A stretch of 64,000 bases of DNA from Lentibacillus juripiscarius JCM 12147 (GCA_001311805.1 BBCA01000004.1:1-64000); one strand, 5' to 3'. Counted from the stretch's first letter, positions 32,779 to 42,946 are shown. The notes: a model not told the origin generated them from the sequence alone. Translations and numbers: made by a program.

Positions 32779-33501
32779 TCACCCAAATTTTCGGGATAAA
32801 TTGATTTTAAAATTGTACATATCACTTCGGTAATAAGCTTTTTCCAGCTCAATGATGGTACCTTCTATATCTTTAATCATGCGTTCTGCGTGTAACACAG
32901 GGGAGTTGGCTGGAACTTGTAAATACTTTGCGTCCTCTTCAGTGATAATACTGGTCCCAATCGTCTGACTCGCTTCCGCAAACCAAATGCCAAGTTCTTT
33001 TTCCTCAATTTCGTAGAGCGTCGCATTATCTAAATCATACTGGACAAGTGCTTCTCCTATGGAAATTGGATAATAATGACACTCTACACCAATCGGCACA
33101 TCGTCTGCATAACGCACACGCTTGATAAAATAAGCTTCCTCAAAGCCAGTTTTTTCTTTAATGGAAGGCGAAGGTGTCATTTTGTAATGCGTGATTAATT
33201 TTGCACCCGGTTCCATGCCCATCTGTTTAATCGTTTCTGTCGTACTGCTGAGGTTTCCTAGCCATTCATGGATTGGTTTCAGGGAAACAAACGTCCCTGT
33301 TCCATGCCGTTTTTCCAATACGCCTTCCCGCACAAGTGCGCTCACAGCCTCCCGCACCGTACTCCGGCTGACATGGTAGGATTCCATAAAACTGCGCTCA
33401 CTCGGAATCTGACCTGTAAGCTCCCCACTTTCTACCTGTTTCTCAATAATTTGTTTTAATTGAACATGCAGCGGTACAGTACCATCAAAATCTAGCTCCA
33501 C
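32779..33501 (-). CDS. GntR-family regulator, HutC/UTRA type
   Basis: An intact 240-residue repressor with an N-terminal winged helix (IPSERSFMESYHVSRSTVREA) and a C-terminal UTRA ligand domain of the HutC subfamily from about residue 85. The start is GTG at 33501 with AAGGAG ten bases upstream. It follows a substrate-binding lipoprotein gene and precedes tpa, all on one strand. A small nitrogenous or sulfonated effector is plausible but not readable. Confidence 0.9.
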   Translation of the reverse strand: MELDFDGTVPLHVQLKQIIEKQVESGELTGQIPSERSFMESYHVSRSTVREAVSALVREGVLEKRHGTGTFVSLKPIHEWLGNLSSTTETIKQMGMEPGAKLITHYKMTPSPSIKEKTGFEEAYFIKRVRYADDVPIGVECHYYPISIGEALVQYDLDNATLYEIEEKELGIWFAEASQTIGTSIITEEDAKYLQVPANSPVLHAERMIKDIEGTIIELEKAYYRSDMYNFKINLSRKFG

Positions 33502-33517
33502 GATGACAAAACTCCTT

Positions 33518-33583
33518 AGGGATGCGGGTACAGGCTCCTTGTCCCACTATCTTGGCGGGATAATGGACCTATCCCCATGTCCC
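33518..33583. repeat. REP-like inverted pair between the binding protein and GntR genes
   Basis: GGGATGCGGGTACAGG with CTCCTTGTCCC, an 11-base linker containing CTATCTTGGC, then the inverted GGACCTATCCCC with ATGTCCCGG. It sits inside a probable two-gene operon and may set the end of the upstream message. Confidence 0.88.
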
Positions 33584-33586
33584 GGT

Positions 33587-34573
33587 TTATTCGATTGCTT
33601 CCTTAACTTTGGTAGCGACTTCTTCAGGTACCCATTCGGTCCATAGTGCTTCTTCTTCTTTCAAGAACTTTATCGCGGCTTCATGTGCTGATGCGTCCTC
33701 ATTTTGCATATAGTCGAGCGCATTATTGGCAATTTCACTGGTTGTTTGATAGTTTTTGAGGAATTCGGTTACCTCTGGCGCTCGTTCGGGCAGGCTTTTG
33801 TGGGAGACAATTTCGACGTTCTGCGTTGCAACAGTCGATAATGGTGTATCTTTCTTCTCAAGTAATGGTGTCATATCGTATTTTCCCATCACCCAGTTTG
33901 GTTCATAGTTGTATCCGACCCATGGTTCGCCATTTTTATACGCATCGGCCAGCGACGTATTAATGGCTGCTTCTGAACCCGGACGGAAATAGTTAAACTG
34001 CTCGTCCAGACCATACTCCTTCATCGTTTCGAATGTCAGCTCACTGACTTCCCATCCCGGGATAGCCCCGATGATACGACCGTTTTCTTTATCACCCGGA
34101 TCCTGAAATAAATCCTCGTAGTCAGCCAGATCTGGAATATACTTTAAATTCGGTGCCATTGGTTCGATTCCTCTTTCCGGATCGCCTTCAATCACATATG
34201 TAGGCACGTACAGGCCCTGATAGTTATCATCAAAGTTGACCGACAGTTTGACGAAATCGCCGCTTTCAATACCATCATTATAAGTTTCTATATTATTTTG
34301 CTTCCATATTTCCATATGGACATCAATATCTCCTTCTCGAAGCCCAGTTAATAAGGCAGATGCGGAGCCTTTCCGCTGTTCTGTCTCATAACCATAACCG
34401 GCCTCAATGATGGTCCCGGCAATTTCATTATGGAAACGAAGGCTGGCCCAATTCTCATCCGCAAAAATAATTGGTTCTTTTTCATCACCCGATGCCTGAC
34501 TGTTACATCCGCCAAGCAACATCATAGCAATTAGTAGCAAAATACCGCTAAATAATAGTGTTTTCTTTTTCAA
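33587..34573 (-). CDS. Glycine betaine/proline-type ABC substrate-binding lipoprotein
   Basis: An OpuAC-like extracellular binding protein of about 328 residues. The start is TTG at 34573 with AGGAGGAG upstream, giving a signal peptide and the lipobox LLGGC, so it should be anchored on the outer face of the membrane. Tryptophans in FADENWASLRFH, PGWEVSEL and GYNYEPNWVMGKYD probably form the aromatic box for a quaternary or amine ligand. No ABC permease or ATPase gene is nearby, so it is an orphan. Its position suggests taurine or a related zwitterion as ligand. Confidence 0.87.
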   Translation of the reverse strand: MKKKTLLFSGILLLIAMMLLGGCNSQASGDEKEPIIFADENWASLRFHNEIAGTIIEAGYGYETEQRKGSASALLTGLREGDIDVHMEIWKQNNIETYNDGIESGDFVKLSVNFDDNYQGLYVPTYVIEGDPERGIEPMAPNLKYIPDLADYEDLFQDPGDKENGRIIGAIPGWEVSELTFETMKEYGLDEQFNYFRPGSEAAINTSLADAYKNGEPWVGYNYEPNWVMGKYDMTPLLEKKDTPLSTVATQNVEIVSHKSLPERAPEVTEFLKNYQTTSEIANNALDYMQNEDASAHEAAIKFLKEEEALWTEWVPEEVATKVKEAIE

Positions 34574-34685
34574 AAAAAACTCCTCCTGCTGTTCGTAGTC
34601 GATAAGCTGATGACAGGCGGTTTGCGAATGGTTCCGCAAACGCATTATACGCTTTAGCGATTTCCTCCCCTTTCAACTTATACTA

Positions 34686-34714
34686 ATCATAGACCAAACA
34701 GAAAAGTCAGACAA
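34686..34714 (-). promoter_or_regulatory. Sigma-A promoter of the binding-protein gene
   Basis: Minus strand TTGTCT (34714-34709) and TATGAT (34691-34686) are spaced by 17 bases, about 110 bases before the TTG start. The remaining bases up to 35078 hold no gene, only one repeat copy. Confidence 0.65.
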
Positions 34715-35011
34715 CCACATCTTCCCGTATCATACCGCCGAAAAGAAGAGGATCCATCAGCTATCAACAGATAACAACAATATACAGCAAAAATCAGTTA
34801 ATTCGCAGGACATGGCTATTTCAATGGTGGACGGGAACATGGGATATGGGGATAGGCGCAATCAATGACGCTTTTAGAGTTTCCGGTGATTCATGATAAC
34901 TGCCTTACTGTCACCCCACCCAGGCTCTTTTTCAGTTCCATTATAACTGCAACACAACACCACAGTGAAGCCAAAAATAACTTTCCACCGAGTTGAAAAA
35001 AGTTATGATAG

Positions 35012-35040
35012 AGGGACGCAGGGACTGGTCCATTGTCCCA
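35012..35040. repeat. REP-like element upstream of the RNase H-like gene
   Basis: AGGGACGCAGGGACTGG followed by TCCATTGTCCCA, the TCCAT variant. It lies in front of a gene, not after one, so it may belong to a lost neighbour. Confidence 0.8.
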
Positions 35041-35078
35041 ACACGAAACTGTACAACTATGACAAAGGAGCATCCAAC

Positions 35079-35467
35079 GTGATTGAAGTATACACAGATG
35101 GCGCATCAACGGGAAATCCGGGACGAAGCGGTGCTGGGGTTTTTATTAAAGCATATGGAGAAACGTACGAGTATTTATTTTCATTAGGCGAGATGTCGAA
35201 CCATGAAGCTGAGTTCCATGCGGTCTTGAAAGCGATGGAAATTTGTGGAGACCATTTTCAAGGCGAAATTATTTCATTGCGGTCAGACTCCAAACTGGTC
35301 GCTGACACCATTGAAAAGGACTACACCAAGAACAATAAATTCCTTCCTTTCCTTCAAAAGTTTCGGGAAGCCGCGAATTATTTCCCACATGTTTTATTAA
35401 ATGGATCCCCGAAAAACAAAATACCCGGGCTGACCATTTAGCCAGAAAAGCACTTCGGGAATCGTGA
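35079..35467 (+). CDS. RNase H-like protein (frameshifted)
   Basis: A reverse-transcriptase/RNase H fold protein of about 128 residues, similar to B. subtilis YpdQ/YpeP. The acidic residues are visible: D in IEVYTDGASTGNPGRSG, E in NHEAEFHAVLKAM, and D in LRSDSKLV. The start is GTG at 35079 behind AAAGGAG. A T missing near 35394 breaks the end, which otherwise reads FIKWIPEKQNTRADHLARK, supplying the last acidic residue. Some relatives lack RNase H activity, so function is uncertain. Confidence 0.85.
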
Positions 35468-35491
35468 CCGGATGGATACCTTCAAACCGAA

Positions 35492-35519
35492 TGGGACGAG
35501 GATCCCGTCCCCAGTCCCG
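35492..35519. repeat. REP-like element between convergent genes
   Basis: TGGGACGAGGATCCCGTCCCC then AGTCCCG, read as the inverted form. It lies directly at the stop of the DMT transporter and 25 bases after the RNase H-like gene. Confidence 0.8.
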
Positions 35520-36418
35520 TTAATGTGCTCTTTGTCGCTTGGCCAGGTTGTCTGCTGCGCCGGTGCCGAGGAAGATACCACATAGGATAAGGAGGAATCC
35601 GGCGATATGGTGAACAGTTATTGTTTCATTGAGGAATACGGCTGCACCGGTGATAGCAAACAGGGTGTTCATGTTGAGGAAAATCGCTGCCTCGGCCGGT
35701 CCTGCCTTTTTAATGGCGTAATTATATGTCATATGTCCAAATGCGGTGGCAAATACTGCACTAAATAAAAGACGGATCCCAGCCGCCAGTCAGCTAGTTT
35801 CGTTATTTCCTGTATATTCGCCCCAAATGCCTGGCTCAGCAGGAAAATAAAAACCGATCCCACAACCAGCATATACCCTGTCACCAACCGCGGATCAAAA
35901 GTAGGCCGCAATTTACTAATCAGAACAAAACTGAATCCTTGCACAACAACACCCAAAATACAATCAAATCCCCCGGCGAAACAGCTTTTATACCTCCTGC
36001 ACCAGCCAGTGTCGTCACTGCTACACCCACAAATCCCAAGATGAAGCCAAGTATGCGCAGCCATCTTACCCGCTGGCGCAGAAAGATAACTGTCATCATG
36101 ACCGTAACGAGCGGCACCATTCCAAGAATCAGCCCGGCATTGATTCCGGATGTTTTTGTCAACCCAACCGCCACAAACGAATGGTGCAAAATGACATTAA
36201 AAATTGCAATGAAGAAGATGGTAAACCATTCATCTTTGCGCGGCAAGCGGAATATCCCCATCGCCAAACAGATGATCAAAACCGCCACACCTGCCGTCAT
36301 AATCCGAAAAGCCGTTAGAAGAATCGGATCAACAGCCCCCACAAGCACCTTCAATGCGGAAAACGTTTAGCCCCCACATCAACATAACCAATAACAGCAG
36401 CATATAAATTCGCAGCAT
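35520..36418 (-). CDS. EamA/DMT-family transporter (several frameshifts)
   Basis: A drug/metabolite transporter with about ten membrane helices in two EamA repeats. It starts MLRIYMLLLLVMLMWGLNV at 36418 and ends GIFLGTGAADNLAKRQRAH. Repeat one includes LVGAVDPILLTAFRIMTAG; repeat two includes YAIKKAGPAEAAIFLNMNTL. Shifts lie near 36365 (an extra T), 35945 and 35790. The substrate cannot be inferred; no linked pathway gene is adjacent. Confidence 0.83.
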
Positions 36419-36487
36419 ACATCCATTCCACCCTTTTTAGACTGAGTATTCCCAACTTTACACCAAAAATCTCCACCTGTCATCACC

Positions 36488-36513
36488 GGGGCTCGGGGAC
36501 AGCGATTGTCCCA
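36488..36513. repeat. REP-like element before dinB
   Basis: CGGGGCTCGGGGACAGCG followed by ATTGTCCC. A divergent copy in the gap between divergent genes. Confidence 0.7.
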
Positions 36514-36584
36514 TGCAAATCAATAGGAACTTAGTGGAAAAGACGTTATACTGAACCTAATATAGATGGAAAAGAGGGATCTAC

Positions 36585-37055
36585 ATGAGCAGTGGTATGG
36601 ATGATGTCGCTCAGGGCTGGCTGCAGCATCGGATGGTGCTGGATGAGTTGCTCGCCCAGACAGAAGATGAGTATGTGGACTACAGACCGTGGGACGGCGC
36701 CATGTCGCTTGGAGAACTTGCCATTCACATTGTAACGGCGACCGACATGTTCATTAAAGGAATCAAGCAAGGTGAATTCGGGGCTCCGGCTGTTGAAAAT
36801 AATTATAAGACTATTAACGACGTTCGCACGATTGTCGAACGATACACCGAACAGACAAGAGAGGATATCAAATCCATTTTTGACTTTCAGCTAAAAGGCT
36901 ACATCCTGTTCAATGGTGTCCGGGCACCAGGTACATACTGGCTCTCAAACGCCATCGATCACGAAATCCATCACAAAGGCCAGCTATTCACCTATGTACG
37001 CATGACCGGCGCACAAAACCTGCCATTCTTCATGCGGCAGCCAAACGAAGTATAG
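36585..37055 (+). CDS. DinB-family protein
   Basis: An intact 156-residue four-helix DinB/YfiT-like protein. The family's metal-binding histidines are probably in ELAIHIVTATD near residue 50 and IDHEIHHKGQLFTYVRM near 135. Members are thiol-dependent metalloenzymes, for example bacillithiol transferases, but many have no known substrate. The TAG stop is immediately followed by a GGGAC repeat. Confidence 0.87.
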   Translation: MSSGMDDVAQGWLQHRMVLDELLAQTEDEYVDYRPWDGAMSLGELAIHIVTATDMFIKGIKQGEFGAPAVENNYKTINDVRTIVERYTEQTREDIKSIFDFQLKGYILFNGVRAPGTYWLSNAIDHEIHHKGQLFTYVRMTGAQNLPFFMRQPNEV

Positions 37056-37114
37056 GGACACGTGGACAGCGATCGTCCCTTTTTATGGGACGCAGAGCCT
37101 TTCCCCCGCGTTCC
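37054..37114. repeat. REP-like pair between dinB and the SIS gene
   Basis: GGGACACGTGGACAGCG with ATCGTCCC, then the inverted GGGACGCAGAGCC with TTTCCCCCGCG. It begins at the dinB stop and ends 28 bases before the SIS start. Confidence 0.83.
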
Positions 37115-37141
37115 AACACGTTATTTCATGGAGGGTTATGG

Positions 37142-37858
37142 ATGTTTGAGTATATGGATGCAATTAGAAAACAGCTTGGGCTCTTGGAGGACAAAAATAA
37201 AGAAGAGCTGGAAAAGGTTTCGAAGCTAATTGGTGATGCGATAATGGATGATAAGCTGATTCATGTATTAGGAACCGGTCATTCGCATATGATTGGCTTG
37301 GAGCTTTTCATCCGTGCTGGCACCCTGGCCAATGTCAACACCATTCTTGATTCAACGGTTACGACAGCTGATGGCGCCATCCGAAGCAGCAAACTGGAAA
37401 GAATCAGCGGGATTGCCGATGTGCTATGGGAAGAACAAGCGATTGAAAACGGCGATCTGGTCATTGTTATATCGAATTCGGGCAGAAACGCACTCCCAAT
37501 TGAATTTGCTATGCGCGCGAAAAAGAAGGCCATACTGTCGTCGTTCTCACGTCGCTGGAACAAAGCAAAAAAATACCCAAGCAGACACAGCAGTTCCAAA
37601 AAATTATACGAATTAGGCGATATTGTACTGGATAATTGCGTCCCTGCCGGTGATGGACTGCTTGAAGTAAACGGAATTCAGACCGGGGCACCTTCCACCA
37701 TATCGGGTATGGCATTATTACATACCGCCGTTACAGAAGGAATGAAAATAGCTGCCAAAAACGGCGCTAAACTCCCCGTCTATGCCAGCCAAAATATTGA
37801 CGGCTACAGCAACAGCGAACTATACGAGAAATATCAAGGAAGAATTAAACACATGTAA
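37142..37858 (+). CDS. SIS-domain sugar-phosphate-binding protein (UPF0309-like)
   Basis: A 238-residue SIS-domain protein, a fold that binds phosphosugars as an isomerase or a sensor. Visible are IHVLGTGHSHMIGLELF near residue 40 and LVIVISNSGRNALPIEFA near 107. It reads through, but the segment ILSSFSRRWNKA is out of frame: the alternative frame gives GHTVVVLTSLEQSKKYPSRH, the expected family sequence. Two nearby compensating shifts in A-runs explain this. The ATG at 37142 follows GGAGGG. Confidence 0.87.
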   Translation: MFEYMDAIRKQLGLLEDKNKEELEKVSKLIGDAIMDDKLIHVLGTGHSHMIGLELFIRAGTLANVNTILDSTVTTADGAIRSSKLERISGIADVLWEEQAIENGDLVIVISNSGRNALPIEFAMRAKKKAILSSFSRRWNKAKKYPSRHSSSKKLYELGDIVLDNCVPAGDGLLEVNGIQTGAPSTISGMALLHTAVTEGMKIAAKNGAKLPVYASQNIDGYSNSELYEKYQGRIKHM

Positions 37859-37874
37859 AACCGAACAGGCCATC

Positions 37875-37902
37875 GGGACAGGGGGACAGGCTTACTGTCC
37901 CG
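37875..37902. repeat. REP-like element after the SIS gene
   Basis: CGGGACAGGGGGACAGG followed by CTTACTGTCCCG, then the linker-like CTAAATTTTGG. Confidence 0.87.
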
Positions 37903-38007
37903 CTAAATTTTGGAAGTCAAGTTCAAACCTGGATAAATTGCCACCCAAGTAAAAGCAGCATGCCACCCTGCCCAAAACAAGCTTTCTTCGTTCTGCCTTT
38001 CCAAACC

Positions 38008-38033
38008 AGGACAATATCTGTCCCCACGTCCCA
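38008..38033. repeat. REP-like element, inverted
   Basis: AGGACAATATCTGTCCCCACG then TCCCA. It is the inverted partner of the copy at 37875, separated by about 105 bases. Confidence 0.75.
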
Positions 38034-38372
38034 TCTTGACGAATTCACTTAATTTTGATATATTTTAGAAAATTATTGTAAAGTGGCCGCTTCCTGTTGC
38101 GGAAATGGGGCGGTGCTTAGACCAGTAATAAAGGTGAAGGGATATTCTGCCGCTATGACTGTTTTTTAGACACAGTTATACCAAGTATCCAAATTACAAA
38201 TGGGCCACCATTTTACGGAAGCATTACCATTGCAGATAGTTATATCAAGGCAGCAGCACTAGCCCTCCCCATACAGTCAATGTCTCAAAGTGGATGCTGC
38301 TGTTCGCACACACTTTTCGCCTGAACGGCATATTTCGTAGTACGTTATTTTTAGCGGGGGAGTGAGCATCCG
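38034..38372. other. Leader region of the amidohydrolase gene
   Basis: No gene is visible. The stretch has the small hairpins CCGC-TTCCTGTT-GCGG near 38090 and a longer GC/AT-mixed region up to the start codon. I could not match it to a known riboswitch. The start codon ribosome site (GGGGGAG) lies at 38355. Confidence 0.4.
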
Positions 38373-39967
38373 ATGCGAAAAATTTTTGTGAACGGGAATT
38401 TTTTATACGTTTGATCCGACTAAGCCACGCGCGGAGGCTGTTGTCGTGGAAAGTGGCCGTTTTATTGATATGGGAGCGGCCGATAATATGCTCCTGCATT
38501 GGAAAAATCCGGATGCGGAAACGGTGGATCTGGATGGGAAGACTGTTACGCCAGGGCTGATTGACAGTCATCTGCACTTATCAGCAATTGCGCACAATTT
38601 CCTCAATCTCGATCTGACTGGTCTCACGTCTAAACGAGAGATACTGGAAAAAATACGCAATCACGCGAGAACGCTGCAGAAAGGAGAATGGCTGGTTGGT
38701 GAAGGCTGGGACGAGAATCTTTTCACGGATAGTGGCATTCCCGATATAAGCGAATTGGACCACGTTTGCCCGCACAACCCGCTGTTCATGCCACGCATCT
38801 GTCATCACGCATTTTTGGTCAACAGTAAAGCTTTGGAATTAGCTGGCTATCATCCGGAAATGTCCACCCCTGAAGGCGGGAGAATTGAGCTGGATGATGC
38901 CACCGGAAAACCGACTGGGCTGCTGCTGGAGTCAGCATCAGAGCTGATCACCCGTCACATTCCGGAACGTACATATGACGAGCTGAAAGATGCACTCGGC
39001 CAAGCGATTTCCTATGCGATGGCGAGAGGACTGACCAGTGTGCATTCGAATGACCCGCGTTTTTAGGCGGACTCAGCCGGACATATAACCTTTATGATGA
39101 GCTTTTAAATCATGAACAACTCGGGCTCCGCTGCAATCTTTTGATTGATTATGATTTTCTTGATGACCTGCGAAATGAAGGTATGTATGCGGGTTTTGGC
39201 AATGAGACGCTGCAAATCGGTGCCGTGAAATTGTTTGCCGATGGTGCCATGGGACGACGGACGGCCTTGTTGTCCGAACCCTATAGTGATGCCCCGGACG
39301 AATATGGGGACGCGGTTTTGGACAAAAAGCACTGCAGCAGATTGTTCAAAAAGCAAGGACGCTATCCATGCCCGTTGCCGTTCATACTATCGGTGATCAA
39401 GCGCTGGAAAACGTGCTGGACGTCCTCGACCAGTTCCCCTCAGTTGCGTACCGGGATCGGCTCATTCATGTTCAAGTGCTGCGGGAGGAACTTATTAAGC
39501 GGCTTGCTGCCCCGGACCGAATCGCTGATATTCAGCCGCGTTTGTGGCCAGTGATTTCCCATGGGTACAGGATAGGCTTGGCCAGACACGGGCCGGACGT
39601 TCCTACGCATGGAAAAACGCTCATGAATTCCGGTGTCATTTGTGCCGGCGGGTCAGATTGCCCGGTAGAGCCTATCGATCCGCTGTTTGGCATTCATGCT
39701 GCCGTTACAAGAAAGGCACCCGGACAATCCCATGCAGGCTGGAATCCGGACGAACGGCTTTCTGTTAACGAGGCTTTCCGCCTGTTCACGGAACTGGGAG
39801 CCTACCCAACCAATGAAGAAAAAATAAAAGGAACCATTTCACGAGGAAAACTGGCCGATATGACCGTTTATTCACAAAACCCATTCACCCTCAAACTCCC
39901 GGATCAGCTCACCGAAACCGAAATTGACATGACCATCATCGGCGGCAGCATAAAACATCAGCGATAA
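38373..39967 (+). CDS. YtcJ-like amidohydrolase (several frameshifts)
   Basis: A metal-dependent amidohydrolase of the YtcJ group, about 530 residues. The N-terminal beta domain begins MRKIFVNGNFF. The metal-binding start of the barrel is TPGLIDSHLHLSAIAHN near residue 70. Later come LFADGAMGRRTALL, the metal histidine in VAVHTIGDQALE, and CAGGSDCPVEPIDPLFGI with the catalytic aspartate. Shifts lie near 38405, 39062, 39335, 39540 and 39605. Substrates in this family are largely unknown; an N-substituted amide or formamide is typical. Confidence 0.87.
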
Positions 39968-39986
39968 GCCGGAAACGAGGCAGAAT

Positions 39987-40015
39987 GAGACGCGGGGACA
40001 GGCTCCTTCTCCCAC
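39987..40015. repeat. REP-like element after the amidohydrolase
   Basis: GAGACGCGGGGACAGG followed by CTCCTTCTCCCAC. It lies 20 bases past the stop. Confidence 0.87.
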
Positions 40016-40063
40016 ACAAGAAGGGATTTTTTATACATTGACATAAGTATCTGTTCCAGCAAC

Positions 40064-40097
40064 AATGTGGAGGCACCAAATAGCCTCCACTTTTTTT
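40064..40097 (+). terminator. Rho-independent terminator after the amidohydrolase
   Basis: GTGGAGGC and GCCTCCAC form a stem around ACCAAATA, followed by seven T. It lies about 100 bases past the stop, beyond the GGGAC repeat. Confidence 0.9.
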
Positions 40098-40472
40098 CTA
40101 TGATGGAATGACGCTGACAGTCTTTCCCCTTCCGATAAACTGCATAGCAAGGATAGATATCTCAAAACTCAGCCAACATTTTTCCATCAGCAAAAGTAAG
40201 GCACCCCTTATGTCTTATCATCATTTGCTCTCCGGTGAATATTTTCTAAAAGTGCGTTTTATTAAATCACGTAAGTTACTTGCGTCCACCAGCATGAAAC
40301 TGTAAACTCATCATAGAATTTCACGTTTGATTCACAGACAATCATATAGACTTACTGCTCGCACAGGTTTAATTTTTATCACGCCGGGAATCATCGGGCT
40401 ATACAACAACGGTTTGTCGTCCAGCGATAAGCCGTTTTAATGATGTACATTAAGAAAGACGAGGAGCTGAAA
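40098..40472. other. Intergenic region before yitT
   Basis: No convincing gene in these 375 bases. Short open frames here lack ribosome sites. The yitT ribosome site (GAGGAG, 40461) and presumably its promoter lie at the right end; I see no clear -35/-10 pair. Confidence 0.4.
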
Positions 40473-41312
40473 ATGATGACGAGACTATTGAAAGACATCC
40501 TTATGATTGTCGCGGGCACACTGTTATACGCCCTGGCACTCACCTTTTGGCCATTCCGAACAACCTGGCCGATGGCGGTTTACCGGGATTGTCCATTATT
40601 CTGCACTATGCATTTGGCTGGTCACCGGGCATCGTGAACTTTATTTTAGCATCGATTATTTTACTGATTGGCTATCGTGTCCTGCCAAGGCGAACCATAT
40701 TTTTGACGGCTATCACGGCTCCGCTTATTTCCTTTTTATTTACATTACGGAAGGCAGGGCTGAGTCATTGGGCGATCCACTCGTGTCTGCTATTTTTGCT
40801 GGATTTTTCATTGGCATTGGTGCCGGGCTGATTTTCCGCACCGGCAGTTCCATGGGCGGAACGAGCGTCATCGCCAGAATGTTCAACCATAACCTCGGCT
40901 GGGATTTGACACGAACGAATTTTGTCCTTGACGCAGCCGTAGTGTCATCCGGACTGTTCATCATCGGTCCGCTCCATACGATGTATACGATTGTTTCCTT
41001 GTTTGTCGGAAAAAAGCGACCGACCTTATTATCGAAGGGCTAGACACACGAAAAGCAGTCAGTGTGATCTCTGCCTATGCGCCAGAAATAACCGATGAAG
41101 TTGTATTGCAAATGAAAACAAGTGCAACCGTTTTTGAGGGATACGGCGGCTATTTAAAAGAAAACGCCGACATGGCCTATATTATCATTAACAAATATCA
41201 AATTATGAAACTCAAACGCATCATCAATTCCGTCGACGACAAAGCCTTCGTCGTCATCCACGACGTCCGCGACGTATTCGGCGGCAGCTTCTCCTGGCCA
41301 AAAAAATCCTGA
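40473..41312 (+). CDS. YitT-family membrane protein (three frameshifts)
   Basis: A conserved Bacillales membrane protein of about 280 residues. The N-terminal half has five or six helices (DUF161 type), with NNLADGGLPGLSIILHYAFG and GIGAGLIFRTGSSMGGTSVIA, the glycine-rich family signature. The C-terminal soluble domain is DUF2179 (AYIIINKYQIMKLKRIINSV and onward). Shifts lie near 40548, 40790 and 41022. Transport is suspected for the family; the substrate is not known to me. Confidence 0.87.
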
Positions 41313-41370
41313 TGATCACTTTGGAAGTACAAGTGGGAGAAAGTATAAAATTGACATTGATAAACTGCCG

Positions 41371-41473
41371 ATTCGCTAAAGTTCACAATGGATTCGCCAA
41401 AGTTCACAGTAAAAATGATAAAGTTCACAAGCGAATCCGCTAAAGTTCACAAATAAATGATAAAGTTCACAAT
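41371..41473. repeat. Array of five AAAGTTCACA units with 21-bp period
   Basis: The ten-base core AAAGTTCACA occurs at 41378, 41399, 41420, 41442 and 41462, spacings 21, 21, 22 and 20. Three copies are preceded by ATTCGCT or a relative (GATTCGCCA, AATCCGCT) and two by AATGAT. The spacing keeps every copy on the same face of the helix, which would suit cooperative protein binding. It lies between the convergent ends of yitT and the deacetylase-like gene. Confidence 0.85.
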
Positions 41474-41554
41474 TGTCGGCTGAAGTTTTTCCCATTGACG
41501 TTTGAATCCCAGTCCAACTTAAAAATTTTAGGTGGGCAGTCAACCTGCCCCACT

Positions 41555-42658
41555 TCACTCTAATGCCCAGTATTTAGATTGGACTTGTTTTGCACGCTGG
41601 ATGGCATCCATTTGATTCTGGTATAGCGGGCCCTCGTGCAATCCTTGATCAAACGGGTCGTTCACGCCGCTCTGTTTTCCGCTCAACGCTTCTAAAATCT
41701 TTATCGTACAAAACGGAACATAAGCTGTGCTGTAACCACCCTCATGACAAGCGACAAGGCGCCCGCTGCAATGTTTTTCCGCCAATGCTTTCACTTTTTC
41801 TGTGAGCTGATAAAACCCCTCCGCCGTCATCATCATACGGCCAATCGGGTCGAAGCGGCTCGTGTCCTGCCCCGCCGAAATGAAAATTAGCTCAGGACCA
41901 AATTGATCGATAACCGGCACAATCAGTTCCTCAAACGTCTGATTATAGCCCTCGTTTCCAGTCCCGGCTGGCAGTTCAATATTCACGTTAAATCCTTCCC
42001 CCTCACCTTCACCGGTATACGTTATCTCCCCGCGATTCCTTGGGAAAATATTTCCTGGTGCACCGAAATGAACAGAACATCGGGGTCATCGCAAAAAGCA
42101 CTTTCCGTTCCGTTGCCGTGATGAACGTCCCAATCGATAATAGCAATGCGCTTTAGGCCGTATTGGGCTTTTGCATGCTTGGCAGCGATCGCTACATTAT
42201 TGAAAAGGCAAAATCCCATCCCCTCATGTTTTTCGGCGTGGTGCCCCGGCGGACGTGTCAGTGCATAGGCGTTTTGCCTGGCCTTGCATGACAGAATCCA
42301 CCGAGCTTATCGCGCATCCAGCAGATGTGAGCGCAATTTCATACGAATCAGGACCGACAATAGCATGTTCTCCCGCATTTCCGCCGCCACGATCACTTAG
42401 GGATTTAACTCTGTCCATGTGTTCCCGGCCATGATTCATAGCAACCTCATCATTTGTAGCCGGACGCGGTTCCACTTGCTGCAATTGTTTCATAAATTTT
42501 GACCGATCAAGTAAATTTTTCACGCGCCGTTTTGATTCCGGACTTTCCGCGTGCACATCCTCCTGGACCCAGCCTCCGGAATCAATATTCAGAGCACCAT
42601 TCCCCGTCTGATGCCAAAAACAACTCTCATCCCAAATAAATGCCGTCTGCTTTTCCAA
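41555..42658 (-). CDS. Histone deacetylase-like amidohydrolase, class II (two frameshifts)
   Basis: A zinc-dependent deacetylase-like protein of about 367 residues, related to AcuC and acetylpolyamine hydrolases. The zinc/charge-relay motifs are [34 protein letters not shown] and [15 protein letters not shown]. Shifts lie near 42275 and 42010. The N-terminus has the class II type [13 protein letters not shown]. The substrate may be an acetylated polyamine or protein; no acu genes are nearby, so AcuC itself is less likely. Confidence 0.87.
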
Positions 42659-42725
42659 CTCCCAACCCCTCCAAAATACATAATAATTGAATTCAACTTA
42701 TCAAATATTCAAAATATAGTCAATT

Positions 42726-42750
42726 GAGACATGGCACAGGCCCACTGTCT
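42726..42750. repeat. REP-like element, degenerate
   Basis: GAGACATGGCACAGGCCCACTGTC, recognisable but with several changes from the common form. It lies upstream of the deacetylase-like gene. Confidence 0.55.
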
Positions 42751-42946
42751 TAAGCTCACGGTGTACAGAGAAACGTACGCGCCATACTACGAGAGTATTC
42801 AGTTTTCGTTTGTCCCCTTTGTTCCGGCCCAGCCCTTAAATCGACTACTAAAAATGGTGGGTATTTCATCACATGCAAGACACACGAACGGTTTACGGTA
42901 ATGATGGCCTTTGCTTAACCAGTTTTAAATTAAACGTATACATAAA

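Noticed and set aside
38034..38372. Riboswitch upstream of the amidohydrolase
   Set aside because: Some hairpins are present but none matches a riboswitch class I know.
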